Assembly (NCBI GenBank): GCA_000383355.1
Contig: KB911095.1
Coordinates: 1-64,000 of the forward strand
DNA: 64,000 bases
Source: Flavobacterium sp. SCGC AAA160-P02
Lineage (GTDB): Bacteria > Bacteroidota > Bacteroidia > Flavobacteriales > Flavobacteriaceae
Direction of reading: 5' to 3'
This document shows, piece by piece, positions 16,451-25,527 of this stretch (positions are counted from its first letter, which is position 1; each line of letters begins with the position of its first letter). The translations under genes were made by a program, and so were the position numbers. The notes under the pieces were generated by a model. That model saw only the letters and a program-made list of their open reading frames with translations. It was not told where the DNA came from and did no database searches.

Positions 16451-17794
16451 TTATTTAGGGTTCATTTCGAAACTTTCCATAAATTTAGTCGTATAATTTC
16501 CAACAATATAATCTGGATGATCCATTAATTGCCTGTGAAAAGGAATGGTAGTTTTTACACCTTCAATTATAAATTCATCTAAAGCCCTTTTCATCTTATT
16601 AATAGCTTCTTCTCTAGTCTGAGCCGTTACAATAAGTTTGGCAATCATAGAATCATAATTTGGAGGAATCATATACCCTGAATATACGTGAGTATCTAGT
16701 CGGATTCCATGTCCTCCAGGAGCATGAAAAGTAGTTATTTTACCCGGTGAAGGTCTGAAATTATGATAAGGGTCTTCTGCATTTATTCTACATTCTATAG
16801 AATGTAGTTTTGGTAAGTAGTTTTTTCCAGAGATAGGAACACCTGCTGCAACTAAGATTTGTTCTCTAATTAAGTCATAATTGATAACTTCTTCTGTAAT
16901 TGGGTGTTCTACTTGAATACGAGTATTCATCTCCATAAAGTAGAAGTTTCTGTGCTTATCAACTAAAAACTCAACAGTACCAGCGCCTTCATATTTAATA
17001 TATTCTGCAGCCTTTACGGAAGCTTCTCCCATTTTATCTCTTAATTCATCGGTCATAAAAGGAGAAGGAGTTTCTTCAGTTAATTTTTGATGACGTCTTT
17101 GAACAGAACAATCTCTTTCAGATAAATGACATGCTTTACCAAAAGAGTCTCCTATGATTTGAATTTCAATATGTCTTGGTTCTTCAATTAGTTTCTCTAA
17201 ATACATGGCATCATTTCCAAAAGATGCTTTTGCTTCTTGACGGGCCGAGTCCCAAGCATCTTGAAGCTCTTCAGCTTTCCAAACAGCTCTCATCCCTTTC
17301 CCACCACCACCAGCAGTAGCTTTAAGCATTACGGGATATCCTGCCTCTGTTGCTAGTTTTTCACATTCTTGAAAATCTTTTAAAATTCCTTCAGAACCTG
17401 GTATACAAGGAACTCCTGCAGAAATCATGGTTGATTTTGCCGAAGCTTTGTCTCCCATTTTATCAATCATTTCTCCAGTGGCTCCAATAAATTTTATTTG
17501 ATGTTCTTCACATAACTTAGAGAATTTTGCATTTTCAGATAAGAACCCGTATCCTGGATGAATTGCATCTGCATTTGTAATCTCTGCCGCCGCAATAATA
17601 TTAGACATTTTTAAATAAGAATCTACACTTGGAGGAGGGCCAATACAAACAGCTTCATCAGCAAATTTTACATGTAAGCTTTCTGCGTCTGCTGTAGAAT
17701 AAACAGCCACAGTTTTTATTCCCATTTCCTTACAGGTTCTAATTACTCTTAAAGCAATTTCCCCTCTATTGGCAATCAATATTTTTTTAAACAT
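16451..17794 (-). CDS. accC: Acetyl-CoA carboxylase biotin carboxylase subunit
   Basis: At 447 residues it matches the usual AccC length. It has the N-terminal [17 protein letters not shown], the glycine-rich ATP-grasp loop [12 protein letters not shown] near residue 158, the [15 protein letters not shown] segment and the catalytic [14 protein letters not shown]. It carboxylates biotin on AccB using ATP and bicarbonate, the first step of fatty-acid synthesis. It follows accB by 59 bases and ends the operon at a terminator. Confidence 0.96.
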   Translation of the reverse strand: MFKKILIANRGEIALRVIRTCKEMGIKTVAVYSTADAESLHVKFADEAVCIGPPPSVDSYLKMSNIIAAAEITNADAIHPGYGFLSENAKFSKLCEEHQIKFIGATGEMIDKMGDKASAKSTMISAGVPCIPGSEGILKDFQECEKLATEAGYPVMLKATAGGGGKGMRAVWKAEELQDAWDSARQEAKASFGNDAMYLEKLIEEPRHIEIQIIGDSFGKACHLSERDCSVQRRHQKLTEETPSPFMTDELRDKMGEASVKAAEYIKYEGAGTVEFLVDKHRNFYFMEMNTRIQVEHPITEEVINYDLIREQILVAAGVPISGKNYLPKLHSIECRINAEDPYHNFRPSPGKITTFHAPGGHGIRLDTHVYSGYMIPPNYDSMIAKLIVTAQTREEAINKMKRALDEFIIEGVKTTIPFHRQLMDHPDYIVGNYTTKFMESFEMNPK

Positions 17795-17853
17795 AATTGT
17801 ATCGTTTTATTCTTAACGTTATAAGATTATAATGAAATCTTTTAACTAAAAAA

Positions 17854-18336
17854 TTAAGAAGGATCTACTAAAAATAAAGGTTGATCAAACTCTACTGGAG
17901 ATGAATCGTCTATAAGAATTTTTACAATGGTGCCAGAAACTTCAGATTCAATTTCATTGAAAAGTTTCATTGCTTCAATTATACAGACAGTATCACCAAC
18001 ATTAATGACGCTTCCAACTTCTACAAATAATGGTTTTTCTGGAGATGGTTTTCTATATAAAGTACCAATAATTGGTGATTTGATAGTGACATATTTAGAG
18101 TCATCTGCCAAATCATTAGTAGTTATATTTTTATGAGTTTCACTAGGTACCTCAACTGGAGCAGCTTGTAAAACTTGGGGAGCTGCCATCATTGGAGCTG
18201 GTTGTGAGTAAGTAACTTCAGTTCTTTCGGAACCAGTTTTAATGGTGATTTTTATATCTTCCATTTCTAACTTAACTTCACTAGCGCCTGATTTAGCAAC
18301 AAATTTGATAAGATTTTGAATTTCTTTAATATCCAT
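17854..18336 (-). CDS. accB: Biotin carboxyl carrier protein of acetyl-CoA carboxylase
   Basis: This 160-residue protein has an N-terminal helical segment (DIKEIQNLIKFVAKSG), a linker rich in Pro, Ala and Gln, and a C-terminal biotinyl domain with the attachment site IIEAMKLFNEIE. It carries CO2 from AccC to the transferase. It lies between fabH and accC, a normal arrangement for this group. Confidence 0.96.
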   Translation of the reverse strand: MDIKEIQNLIKFVAKSGASEVKLEMEDIKITIKTGSERTEVTYSQPAPMMAAPQVLQAAPVEVPSETHKNITTNDLADDSKYVTIKSPIIGTLYRKPSPEKPLFVEVGSVINVGDTVCIIEAMKLFNEIESEVSGTIVKILIDDSSPVEFDQPLFLVDPS

Positions 18337-18362
18337 TACACTTAGTTTTAGTTATTTTATTT

Positions 18363-19358
18363 TTATGAATTATAAGCCCATTTTAAATAGATAGCCCCCC
18401 ATGTGAAGCCTCCACCAAACGCGGCAAATATTAAATTATCTCCTTTTTTTAATAGATGTTCATAATCTGCAAGAAGCAGTGGTAAGGTTGCTGAAGTAGT
18501 GTTCCCATATTTATGAATATTCATCATTACTTTAACAGCATCTATGTTTACTCTTTTAGCTGTTGCTTCAATAATTCTTTTATTGGCTTGGTGCGGAACT
18601 AACCAACTAATATCATCATTAGTAAGCTGGTTTCTGGTTAACATTTTTTCTGCAACATCTGCCATATTAGAAACAGCAAACTTGAAAACAGTTTTTCCTT
18701 CTTGATGTACAAAATGTTGTCCGTTTTTTAATGTATCTTCTGATGCAGGAAGGATAGATCCTCCAGCTTCTATTTTTAAGAATTCTCTTCCAGAACCATC
18801 ACTTCTTAAGTACTCATCTTGTAATCCCATACCGTCTGAATTTGGTTCAAAAAGAACAGCACCTGCACCATCTCCAAAAATAATACAAGTTGCTCTGTCT
18901 GTATAATCAATAATAGAAGACATTTTATCAGCTCCTATAAGTAATACTTTTTTATATCTTCCAGACTCTATATACGAGGCTGCTGTAGACATACCATATA
19001 AAAAACTTGAGCATGCTGCTTGTAAATCATAGGCAAATGCATTTGTAGCGCCTATTTCTGTTGCAGTAAAAACAGCGGTAGATGCAACAGGCATGTCAGG
19101 TGTTGCTGTTGCAACAATAACCATGTCTATTTCCTTTGCGTCTATATTAGATTTTTCTAGTAAATCTTTGGCTGCTCTTACAGCCATAAAAGAAGTCCCT
19201 TGGTTGGGCTCTTTTAATATTCTTCTTTCTTTGATTCCTGTTCTTGAAGTAATCCAGTCATCATTAGTTTCAACAAGAGTTGCAAGTTCTTTATTGGTTA
19301 AAATGTAATCAGGAAGATATTTCCCAACTGCTGTAATAGCTGCAGTTATTTTTGACAT
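18363..19358 (-). CDS. fabH: 3-oxoacyl-ACP synthase III (FabH)
   Basis: This 331-residue thiolase-fold enzyme condenses acetyl-CoA with malonyl-ACP to start fatty-acid chains. The catalytic Cys is in DLQAACSSFLYGM near residue 114, the His in WLVPHQANKRII and the Asn in NIHKYGNTTSATLPL. N-terminal TNDDWITSRTGIKERRI is typical. It lies in order rpmF-fabH-accB-accC, linking ribosomal and lipid genes as in many bacteria. Confidence 0.96.
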   Translation of the reverse strand: MSKITAAITAVGKYLPDYILTNKELATLVETNDDWITSRTGIKERRILKEPNQGTSFMAVRAAKDLLEKSNIDAKEIDMVIVATATPDMPVASTAVFTATEIGATNAFAYDLQAACSSFLYGMSTAASYIESGRYKKVLLIGADKMSSIIDYTDRATCIIFGDGAGAVLFEPNSDGMGLQDEYLRSDGSGREFLKIEAGGSILPASEDTLKNGQHFVHQEGKTVFKFAVSNMADVAEKMLTRNQLTNDDISWLVPHQANKRIIEATAKRVNIDAVKVMMNIHKYGNTTSATLPLLLADYEHLLKKGDNLIFAAFGGGFTWGAIYLKWAYNS

Positions 19359-19481
19359 ATGATAACTTGTTATAAGGAGGATTTTTGATGTTTATTTACT
19401 TCCTTCAATCGGCTGACTAAAGTAGTAAAAATTATTTTAGTTTTTTTCAATAAAACACGTCAAAAAAATGATTTTTTGATC

Positions 19482-19526
19482 AAAAACACAAAAAAACCCT
19501 CAAAAAGAGGGCTTTTTTGTGTTTTT
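19482..19526 (-). terminator. Terminator after rpmF
   Basis: On the minus strand AAAACACAAAAAAGCCCTC-ttttt-GAGGGTTTTTTTGTGTTTT gives a long, near-perfect hairpin that includes its own T-run. It follows the rpmF stop, so fabH transcription may partly depend on read-through or on a promoter in 19359-19480, where I saw no clear box. Confidence 0.75.
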
Positions 19527-19537
19527 GGAGTAAAAAA

Positions 19538-19732
19538 CTATACTTCTGTTGCTGCTGATTCTAATACTATTTGACCTCTATAGTATAACTTTCCCTCATG
19601 CCAATGAGCTCTGTGATATAAATGAGCTTCTCCTGTTGTTGGATCTACTGCTATTTGTTGGTCAGAAGCTTTATAATGTGTTCTCCTTTTATCTCTTCTA
19701 GTTTTAGATATTTTTCTTTTAGGATGTGCCAT
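19538..19732 (-). CDS. rpmF: 50S ribosomal protein L32
   Basis: This 64-residue basic protein begins [19 protein letters not shown], the L32 signature. The zinc-binding cysteines present in some L32 forms are absent, so it is the Cys-free type. It starts one base after the DUF177 gene ends, the classical yceD-rpmF pair. Confidence 0.95.
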   Translation of the reverse strand: MAHPKRKISKTRRDKRRTHYKASDQQIAVDPTTGEAHLYHRAHWHEGKLYYRGQIVLESAATEV

Positions 19733-19733
19733 T

Positions 19734-20279
19734 TTATGTGTTTTTTTCTGTGATTAAACTTTTTAATTTATCCCACCTTGGGTCTGTACTTTCTTCATTT
19801 TCTGAAGATTTATTTTCTTTTATCTCTAATTCTTTTAATTTAGTTAAAGCTTCTGAATTCATAGTACCGTCAAGTACTTTTGGATGAACTTTTTTTGTTG
19901 GAACAGAAAGTATTATTAATTCGTATATAAATTGACTAATATCTATCTCATGATATTCATTAGGGATAATTACCATATCATCATCATCATCATTATATTC
20001 TGACCCAAATTTAATAACTAAAGGTAAATTACCTTTAACTTCTTGTTCATATGGCTCTAGTGAGGTATCACAATCAACGTTAACATATCCGTGTAAATTA
20101 AAGTCTAATTCAAAAAAAGTTGTTTTTTTGTTAAAGACTAATGAAATATGTAAAGCACTACTATTAAACTCATCAAAACCGAAAGCTTCAAAGAACGTAT
20201 TTTCAATATCATAACTAAATAAATGCTTTCCTTGCTTTAATCCTATAAAAGGAATAATAAATTGTTTCAAGTTTGACAT
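19734..20279 (-). CDS. yceD: DUF177 (YceD) protein
   Basis: This 181-residue cytosolic protein has the DUF177 core, with [19 protein letters not shown] (strand and Cys segment) and the acidic loop [15 protein letters not shown], followed by [20 protein letters not shown]. Members are linked to 23S rRNA accumulation and nearly always precede rpmF, as here. A TATATTTG box lies 25 bases upstream. Confidence 0.9.
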   Translation of the reverse strand: MSNLKQFIIPFIGLKQGKHLFSYDIENTFFEAFGFDEFNSSALHISLVFNKKTTFFELDFNLHGYVNVDCDTSLEPYEQEVKGNLPLVIKFGSEYNDDDDDMVIIPNEYHEIDISQFIYELIILSVPTKKVHPKVLDGTMNSEALTKLKELEIKENKSSENEESTDPRWDKLKSLITEKNT

Positions 20280-20303
20280 TATAAGCTAATGAATTTGAGC
20301 GGG

Positions 20304-20311
20304 CAAATATA
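20304..20311 (-). promoter_or_regulatory. Candidate -7 box of the yceD-rpmF-fabH-acc operon
   Basis: The minus strand reads TATATTTG, 25 bases before the yceD start. No TTG at 18-21 bases upstream is present. Confidence 0.5.
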
Positions 20312-20344
20312 ATAAATTGTTTTAATTAATTATTGTTTTTTATA

Positions 20345-21394
20345 TCAAAATGTGGACTGTTTTTTAGGTCTTAAAACATTTTGCGTGAGTTCTTTATACT
20401 CATTTCTGTTTTTAAATATTTTAATCCCTGTAAAAACGGCTTCTTTAAAAGAATCTGAGTTTGCTTTTCCTTTACCTGCAATGTCAAAAGCAGTTCCATG
20501 ATCTGGAGAAGTTCTTATGTGATTTAGACCAGCGGTGAAATTAACTCCGTTGCCAAAAGTTAGTGCTTTAAAAGGTGCTAAACCTTGGTCATGATACATA
20601 GCTAGCACTCCGTCAAATTGTTTGTAGGCTTTAGATCCAAAGAATCCATCAGCAGCATAGGGGCCGTAAACCAAGATTCCACTTTCATTAATTGTGCTAA
20701 TGGTAGGTTTAATCAGTTGGTTTTCTTCCTGTCCAATAACACCATTATCTCCAGAATGAGGATTTAAGCCTAGGATAGCTATCTTAGGTTTGTTGATGTT
20801 AAAATCTTGTTTTAATGATTGATTAAGTATGGAAACTTTTCGTTCAATAAGTTCAGGAGTAATGGTTTCTGCTATTTTAGAGATTGGAATATGACCAGTG
20901 ATAAGACCAATTTTTAAAAAATCATTCATCAAAATCATTAAACTCTCTCCTTCTAGATTACTTTCTAAAAATTCTGTATGACCTGAAAAATCAAATTCAT
21001 CAGATTGAATTGTTTCTTTATTAATTGGAGCAGTAACAAGTATATCGATCCCACCATCTTTTAATGATTTGGTAGCATCATTAAGTGATTTAAATGCATA
21101 TTTACCACCATCTTTGGTAGCGTTTCCAATTTCTAATTTTACATCTTCTTCCCAAATTCTCAATAGGTTTATTTCACCATCTTTAATTTGTTGAATAGAA
21201 TTAATTTCATGAACATTAGTTTCTATATTTAAAATTTTCTTGTGAATAGAAAGAATTTTAGAACTCCCAAATAAGACCGGTGTACAAAATTCTAACATTC
21301 TTTTATCTTCAAATGTTTTTAAGACAACTTCTATTCCAACACCATTTATATCTCCTAATGAGATTCCTACTACTATTTTATCTTTTTTTTTCAT
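20345..21394 (-). CDS. pdxA: 4-hydroxythreonine-4-phosphate dehydrogenase
   Basis: PdxA oxidises 4-phosphohydroxy-L-threonine in the DXP-dependent pathway to pyridoxal phosphate. The 349-residue protein shows VGISLGDINGVGIEV at the N-terminus and the metal-binding histidines in FSGHTEFLES, AMYHDQGLAPFKAL and RTSPDHGTAFDIAGKG. It is divergent from ribE, another cofactor gene, across a short interval with facing -7 boxes. Confidence 0.95.
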   Translation of the reverse strand: MKKKDKIVVGISLGDINGVGIEVVLKTFEDKRMLEFCTPVLFGSSKILSIHKKILNIETNVHEINSIQQIKDGEINLLRIWEEDVKLEIGNATKDGGKYAFKSLNDATKSLKDGGIDILVTAPINKETIQSDEFDFSGHTEFLESNLEGESLMILMNDFLKIGLITGHIPISKIAETITPELIERKVSILNQSLKQDFNINKPKIAILGLNPHSGDNGVIGQEENQLIKPTISTINESGILVYGPYAADGFFGSKAYKQFDGVLAMYHDQGLAPFKALTFGNGVNFTAGLNHIRTSPDHGTAFDIAGKGKANSDSFKEAVFTGIKIFKNRNEYKELTQNVLRPKKQSTF

Positions 21395-21413
21395 ATCTAA
21401 AAGTTAATATGTC

Positions 21414-21436
21414 TATTTTTGTACATAGCAAAAGTA
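21414..21436. promoter_or_regulatory. Facing -7 boxes of the pdxA/ribE divergent pair
   Basis: The plus strand has TATTTTTG (21414-21421) for ribE, and the minus strand has TACTTTTG (21436-21429) for pdxA, separated by seven bases. Both match TAnnTTTG. Polymerase could hardly occupy both at once. Confidence 0.55.
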
Positions 21437-21451
21437 ACTAAATTTATATAC

Positions 21452-22042
21452 ATGTTTACTGGAATTATTGAGACATTAGGACGCGTTGAAAAGATAGAAA
21501 AAGATAGAGAAAATATTAATCTCACAATTCAAACAAATATCACAGATGAGTTAAAGATAGATCAAAGTATTGCTCACAACGGTGTCTGTCTAACTGTGGT
21601 GGCAATTTCTGGCAAAAACTATGTTGTTACAGCCATAAAGGAAACCTTAGATAAAACTAATTTGGGACACTTGTCCGAAAATGATCTGCTAAATATAGAA
21701 CGAGCAATGAAGTTAGGTGATAGACTGGATGGTCATATTGTTCAAGGTCACGTAGATCAAACTGCTGTATGTTCAGAGGTTTTAGAAAATGATGGAAGTT
21801 GGATATTTACTTTTGTATATGATGCTAATGCAAACAATATAACCATTGAAAAAGGTTCTGTAACAGTAAATGGAGTAAGTCTTACAGTCGTAGATTCTAA
21901 AAAAAACCAGTTTAGCGTTGCCATTATACCGTATACATATACCCATACAGGGTTCTCTAAATTTAAAAAAGGAACTATTGTAAACTTAGAGTTCGATGTT
22001 ATTGGTAAATATGTAGCAAGGCTACATGAACTTAAAAGTTAA
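21452..22042 (+). CDS. ribE: Riboflavin synthase (alpha chain)
   Basis: This 196-residue enzyme dismutates two lumazine molecules to riboflavin. It begins with the diagnostic MFTGIIETLGRVEKI and has two lumazine-binding repeats, including NGVCLTVVAI with MKLGDRLDGHIVQGHVDQT and VNGVSLTVVD with IPYTYTHTGFSKFKKG. An upstream in-frame ATG at 21419 would add 11 residues before this conserved start and lies within the promoter box, so 21452 is chosen. Confidence 0.95.
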   Translation: MFTGIIETLGRVEKIEKDRENINLTIQTNITDELKIDQSIAHNGVCLTVVAISGKNYVVTAIKETLDKTNLGHLSENDLLNIERAMKLGDRLDGHIVQGHVDQTAVCSEVLENDGSWIFTFVYDANANNITIEKGSVTVNGVSLTVVDSKKNQFSVAIIPYTYTHTGFSKFKKGTIVNLEFDVIGKYVARLHELKS

Positions 22043-22203
22043 TTTTTAAGTTTTTTCACTCCATAAACTATACCTGCTATCAATAAAAATAATAGACCAC
22101 CGTCTATCGGTAAACCTGGTGGTGGTGGTGGAGGTGGTGGGCCTTGCGCAATCATAATTAGGGGGAATAATAGTAATAGGAGTAACGAGGCTAATTTTTT
22201 CAT
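22039..22203 (-). CDS. PID-CTERM-type mini-protein (54 residues)
   Basis: An ATG at 22203 opens a 54-codon frame: a signal peptide (MKKLASLLLLLLFPLIMIAQ), a run of eight prolines, then GLPIDGGLLFLLIAGIVYG and a basic tail KKLKN. The PIDGG motif, hydrophobic helix and basic end are those of the PID-CTERM short-protein class of Bacteroidota, thought to be a sorting signal. The stop overlaps the end of convergent ribE. The mature part between signal and sorting domain is almost only proline, so its job is unclear. Confidence 0.8.
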   Translation of the reverse strand: MKKLASLLLLLLFPLIMIAQGPPPPPPPPGLPIDGGLLFLLIAGIVYGVKKLKN

Positions 22204-22277
22204 TTTTTCCTAAATTAGGGTTTAGAATTATTGAATTGTAAAGATATGATTAATTTTGTTAAATGTAACTATTTAAG

Positions 22278-22351
22278 TGGACCCAGAAGGGCTCGAACCT
22301 TCGACCCCCTGATTATGAGTCAGGTGCTCTAACCAACTGAGCTATGGGTCC
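22278..22351 (-). tRNA. tRNA-Met (CAT), probably elongator
   Basis: The minus strand folds into a full cloverleaf: acceptor GGACCCA/TGGGTCC, D arm with GCTCAGTTGGTTAGAGC, anticodon stem CCTGA/TCAGG with loop CTCATAA (anticodon CAT). The body resembles elongator tRNA-Met rather than initiator; an Ile-decoding CAT tRNA cannot be fully excluded by eye. Confidence 0.92.
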
Positions 22352-22364
22352 AAATAATAGTTTG

Positions 22365-22372
22365 CAAATGTA
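22365..22372 (-). promoter_or_regulatory. Candidate -7 box of tRNA-Met
   Basis: The minus strand reads TACATTTG, 13 bases before the tRNA 5' end. A TTG is found 24 bases further up, a little beyond normal spacing. Confidence 0.45.
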
Positions 22373-22410
22373 ATGTTTTTTTATAATTTTAAACATCAAA
22401 AATTTAAAAT

Positions 22411-23403
22411 TTATTTATCTCTAGCCATTAAGAAAGAGCCAAATTCTGTAAGTTTTTCCTTATTTAATTTGCTCATATTCATTTTCTCTAACAAATTAAA
22501 AGCTAAGGATGTATAATCGTGTATTAGTTGTTGAATTAAAGATGGAATTTCATATTTTTCAAAGATTCTCTTTACTTCATCTATTTTAATAGAATTATCT
22601 TCTAATTTTTGATTGTAAAAAAAAGCTAATTTTTGTTTGTTATCATCACTTGATAGCTCCATAGCTTTTAGGTACAAATATGTTTTTTTATTTTCAATAA
22701 TATCACCTCCAACCTGTTTTCCAAATGTTTCAGGGTTTCCAAAAGTATCAAGATAGTCATCCTGTAATTGAAAAGCTAGTCCAAGATTTAAACCATATTC
22801 ATAGAGTAAATTGGCATTTTTTTCTGAGGACTCTGCTACAATAGCCCCCATCTTTAAGGCAGCTGCAACTAATACAGATGTCTTTAAACGAATCATGTTT
22901 AGATATTCATCTATAGTGACATCATTCCTCGTTTCAAAATCAATATCTAATTGTTGACCATCACAAACTTCTAAAGCAGTTTTACTAAATAATATCGCCA
23001 ATTTTTGAAATATTTCTGGAGTATAATTTTCAAAATATTGATAAGCTAAAATTAACATAGCATCACCAGAAAGAATTCCTCTATTTAAATCCCACTTTTC
23101 ATGAACAGTCTTTTTACCTCTTCTTAGAGGAGCATCATCCATTATATCGTCATGTACAAGGGTGAAGTTGTGAAATACCTCCACTGCTAAAGCAGCTGGG
23201 AAAGCCTTTTTATAATCGCCTGATAAAATATCAGCAGCCATTAAAGTTAAAATAGGTCGAATACGTTTCCCTGAAAGTTGTATAATATAATCAATTGGTT
23301 CATAGAGATTTTTAGGTTCTCTGATCCATTCTTTTTTATCTAAATACTGCTGAAATTCCTTTTGATATGATGTTAAATCCAAAGTTTGTAAAAATTTCAA
23401 CAA
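22411..23403 (-). CDS. Polyprenyl synthetase (isoprenyl diphosphate synthase)
   Basis: This 330-residue trans-prenyltransferase extends allylic diphosphates with isopentenyl diphosphate. It has the first Asp-rich motif TLVHDDIMDDAPLRRG near residue 85, the second FQLQDDYLDTFGN near 215, and GKRIRPILTLMAAD and GDIIENKKTYL. The bulky residues ahead of the first motif (VFHNF) suggest a short product such as farnesyl or geranylgeranyl diphosphate, but that is tentative. It diverges from the tetR-like gene. Confidence 0.92.
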   Translation of the reverse strand: MLKFLQTLDLTSYQKEFQQYLDKKEWIREPKNLYEPIDYIIQLSGKRIRPILTLMAADILSGDYKKAFPAALAVEVFHNFTLVHDDIMDDAPLRRGKKTVHEKWDLNRGILSGDAMLILAYQYFENYTPEIFQKLAILFSKTALEVCDGQQLDIDFETRNDVTIDEYLNMIRLKTSVLVAAALKMGAIVAESSEKNANLLYEYGLNLGLAFQLQDDYLDTFGNPETFGKQVGGDIIENKKTYLYLKAMELSSDDNKQKLAFFYNQKLEDNSIKIDEVKRIFEKYEIPSLIQQLIHDYTSLAFNLLEKMNMSKLNKEKLTEFGSFLMARDK

Positions 23404-23460
23404 AAATAAGATTAAAGATTTATTTTAATGTTAAGAATGTTAAAAAATCATTAAACTTTG

Positions 23461-23477
23461 GAAACTATTTTTGTTTC
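23461..23477. promoter_or_regulatory. Candidate TetR operator
   Basis: GAAAC-TATTTTT-GTTTC is an inverted repeat of 17 bases covering the upstream element of the tetR promoter. Size and position fit autoregulation, but the arms are short. Confidence 0.35.
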
Positions 23478-23499
23478 TTTGGTTTCCTTCGTAAATTTG
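23470..23499 (+). promoter_or_regulatory. Promoter of the tetR-efflux operon
   Basis: TTTG (23470-23473) is followed after 18 bases by TAAATTTG (23492-23499). The ATG of the regulator lies 13 bases past the -7 box. Confidence 0.7.
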
Positions 23500-23511
23500 C
23501 TAAATATTATT

Positions 23512-24102
23512 ATGAAAGAAAAAATATTATACAACGCAACAGAAATGTTTTTAAATATTGGTTTTAAGAGCATTACAATGGATGATATTGCCTCTAATGC
23601 TGGTATTTCAAAAAAAACAATTTATGCTCACTTTAGCAACAAAACAGAATTAGTTGAGGCTGTTACTCTTCATATATTTGAGATTGTTAAAAAAGGTGTA
23701 GCTATTATTCACGCACAAGAGCAAAATCCAATTATTGAATTATTTGAAATAAAGAGATTTGTTATGGAGCATTTAAAAGATGAAAAATCTTCTCCACAGT
23801 ATCAACTCCAAAAATATTATCCAAAAATTTACAATACGTTGAAGCAAAAACAATTTATGTTGTTGCAAGAACTCATAAAAGAAAATCTTGAGAAAGGGAT
23901 AGCGCAAAAATTATTTAGAGAAAGCATTGATATTGATTTTACAGCAAGAATTTATATTCATGGCTTAGTTGGTATTAAAGATAAAGACATTTTTCCTTTA
24001 CATAATTATTCAATGGATGTCTTAAGTACCAATCACTTAGAGTATCATTTACGCGGAATATCAACAAAAAGTGGAATACAAGAATTAGAAAAACAATTAT
24101 AA
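23512..24102 (+). CDS. TetR/AcrR-family regulator
   Basis: This 196-residue protein has an N-terminal TetR DNA-binding domain: ILYNATEMFLNIGFKSITMDDIASNAGISKKTIYAHFSNK-type helix-turn-helix in the first 50 residues, then a helical ligand-binding part. It is the first gene of an operon with a TolC protein, adaptor and RND pump, so it very probably controls that pump. The ATG at 23512 is used because the frame upstream runs through the promoter. Confidence 0.92.
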   Translation: MKEKILYNATEMFLNIGFKSITMDDIASNAGISKKTIYAHFSNKTELVEAVTLHIFEIVKKGVAIIHAQEQNPIIELFEIKRFVMEHLKDEKSSPQYQLQKYYPKIYNTLKQKQFMLLQELIKENLEKGIAQKLFRESIDIDFTARIYIHGLVGIKDKDIFPLHNYSMDVLSTNHLEYHLRGISTKSGIQELEKQL

Positions 24103-24111
24103 AATTTATTA

Positions 24112-25518
24112 ATGAAAAAGTATTTAATAATTATTACCACCCTCTCTATCGGTTTTTCGAGCTATGCTCAAAAACCCGATATGGTACTATCTTTAGATGA
24201 AGCAATTCAAATTGCATTAAAAAATAGTTACAATACCAAAGCATCTAAAAATAATGTTTTATCTGCCAAAGAAACCGTTTGGGAAACAACTGCCACCGGT
24301 TTGCCTCAAATAAGCGCAAGTATAAATTATCAAAACTTTATAAAACAGCCTGTTTCTCTTTTGCCAGCTGCAGCTTTTGATAATACAGCTTCTGTTGTAG
24401 AGACTGTTGAAGATTATTTTGATATCCAATCTAACAGAGATCCAGCATCACCAGATGGGTTTATACCTGTTGTTTTTGGAACACAACAAAATCTAAATGC
24501 TTCTGTTACTCTAACTCAATTGTTGTTTGATGGTTCTTATTTGGTAGGGTTACAAGCATCAAGAGCTTATTTGAAAATTTCTGAACAAGCAAATAAAAAA
24601 ACCGAATTGTTAACTAGAGAAGCTGTTGTAAATGCTTATGGTAGTGTTTTAGTGACTGAAAAAAGCATTGCTATATTAGAAGGAAACATTACTGTTTTAG
24701 AAAAAAACTTGGAGGATGCTAAAAAGATTTATGAAAATGGTTTTAATGAGCAAGAAGATGTAGAGCAGTTAGAAATTACTTTTGGAACCTTAAAAAATCA
24801 ATTACACAATATGCAAAGAATGAAAGGGATCGCATATCAAATGCTAAATCTTTCTATAGGAGTTTCTATAAATACTTCGGTTATCTTAACCGATAGTTTA
24901 GATTCTTTGGCAGAAACCAATATTAATTTGGGGCTTATTTCAGAACCATTTAATATGTCTAATCATATTGATTTAAAAATTGCAGAAAACGATAGAGAAT
25001 CAAAAAGACTAATGATGCAACTCGAAAAAAGTAAAGCCTTACCGAGTTTGTCTGCTTTTGTAAACTATGGCAAACAAGCCTTTTCAGATACATTTACTTT
25101 TTTTAGAGGAAATCAACAATGGTTTGATTCATCGTTAATGGGAGTTAGTTTAAACGTTCCTATTTTTAGTAGTTTAGGCAGAAGGGCCAGAACAGCTCAA
25201 GCTAGAATAGCCCTAGAAACCTCAGATATTAGATTGGAAGAGACCAAACAACGATTAAGTTTACTTGCTGAAAAAGCAAAAAACGAATATCAATTAAGTA
25301 TTGAAAATTATACTACAGCAAAAAGAAATGTTGAGCTGTCTGAACGCATCGAAAAAAAGCAACGGATAAAGTTTTTTGAAGGAATTTCTTCAAGTTTTGA
25401 TTTATTGCAAGCTCAAAATCAATTATACACTCAGCAACAAAATTATGTGCAATCTATGTTAGAAGTAATTGCTAAAAAAGCTGCTTTAGAAACCGCATTA
25501 AACATCCCAATTAAATAA
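24112..25518 (+). CDS. TolC-family outer-membrane channel of the efflux operon
   Basis: This 468-residue protein has a signal peptide ending SSYAQ, then two helical-hairpin repeats. Typical features are SLDEAIQIALKNSYNTKASKN near the mature N-terminus, TQLLFDGSYLVGLQASRAY, and in the second half NVPIFSSLGRRARTAQAR and EGISSSFDLLQAQNQLYTQQ. It gives the exit duct for the RND pump encoded two genes downstream. It starts 9 bases after the regulator. Confidence 0.93.
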   Translation: MKKYLIIITTLSIGFSSYAQKPDMVLSLDEAIQIALKNSYNTKASKNNVLSAKETVWETTATGLPQISASINYQNFIKQPVSLLPAAAFDNTASVVETVEDYFDIQSNRDPASPDGFIPVVFGTQQNLNASVTLTQLLFDGSYLVGLQASRAYLKISEQANKKTELLTREAVVNAYGSVLVTEKSIAILEGNITVLEKNLEDAKKIYENGFNEQEDVEQLEITFGTLKNQLHNMQRMKGIAYQMLNLSIGVSINTSVILTDSLDSLAETNINLGLISEPFNMSNHIDLKIAENDRESKRLMMQLEKSKALPSLSAFVNYGKQAFSDTFTFFRGNQQWFDSSLMGVSLNVPIFSSLGRRARTAQARIALETSDIRLEETKQRLSLLAEKAKNEYQLSIENYTTAKRNVELSERIEKKQRIKFFEGISSSFDLLQAQNQLYTQQQNYVQSMLEVIAKKAALETALNIPIK

Positions 25519-25527
25519 AAAAATATC

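Noticed and set aside
22100..22143. GGT-rich run that might be a microsatellite
   Set aside because: It is the polyproline codons of the small minus-strand gene at 22039-22203.
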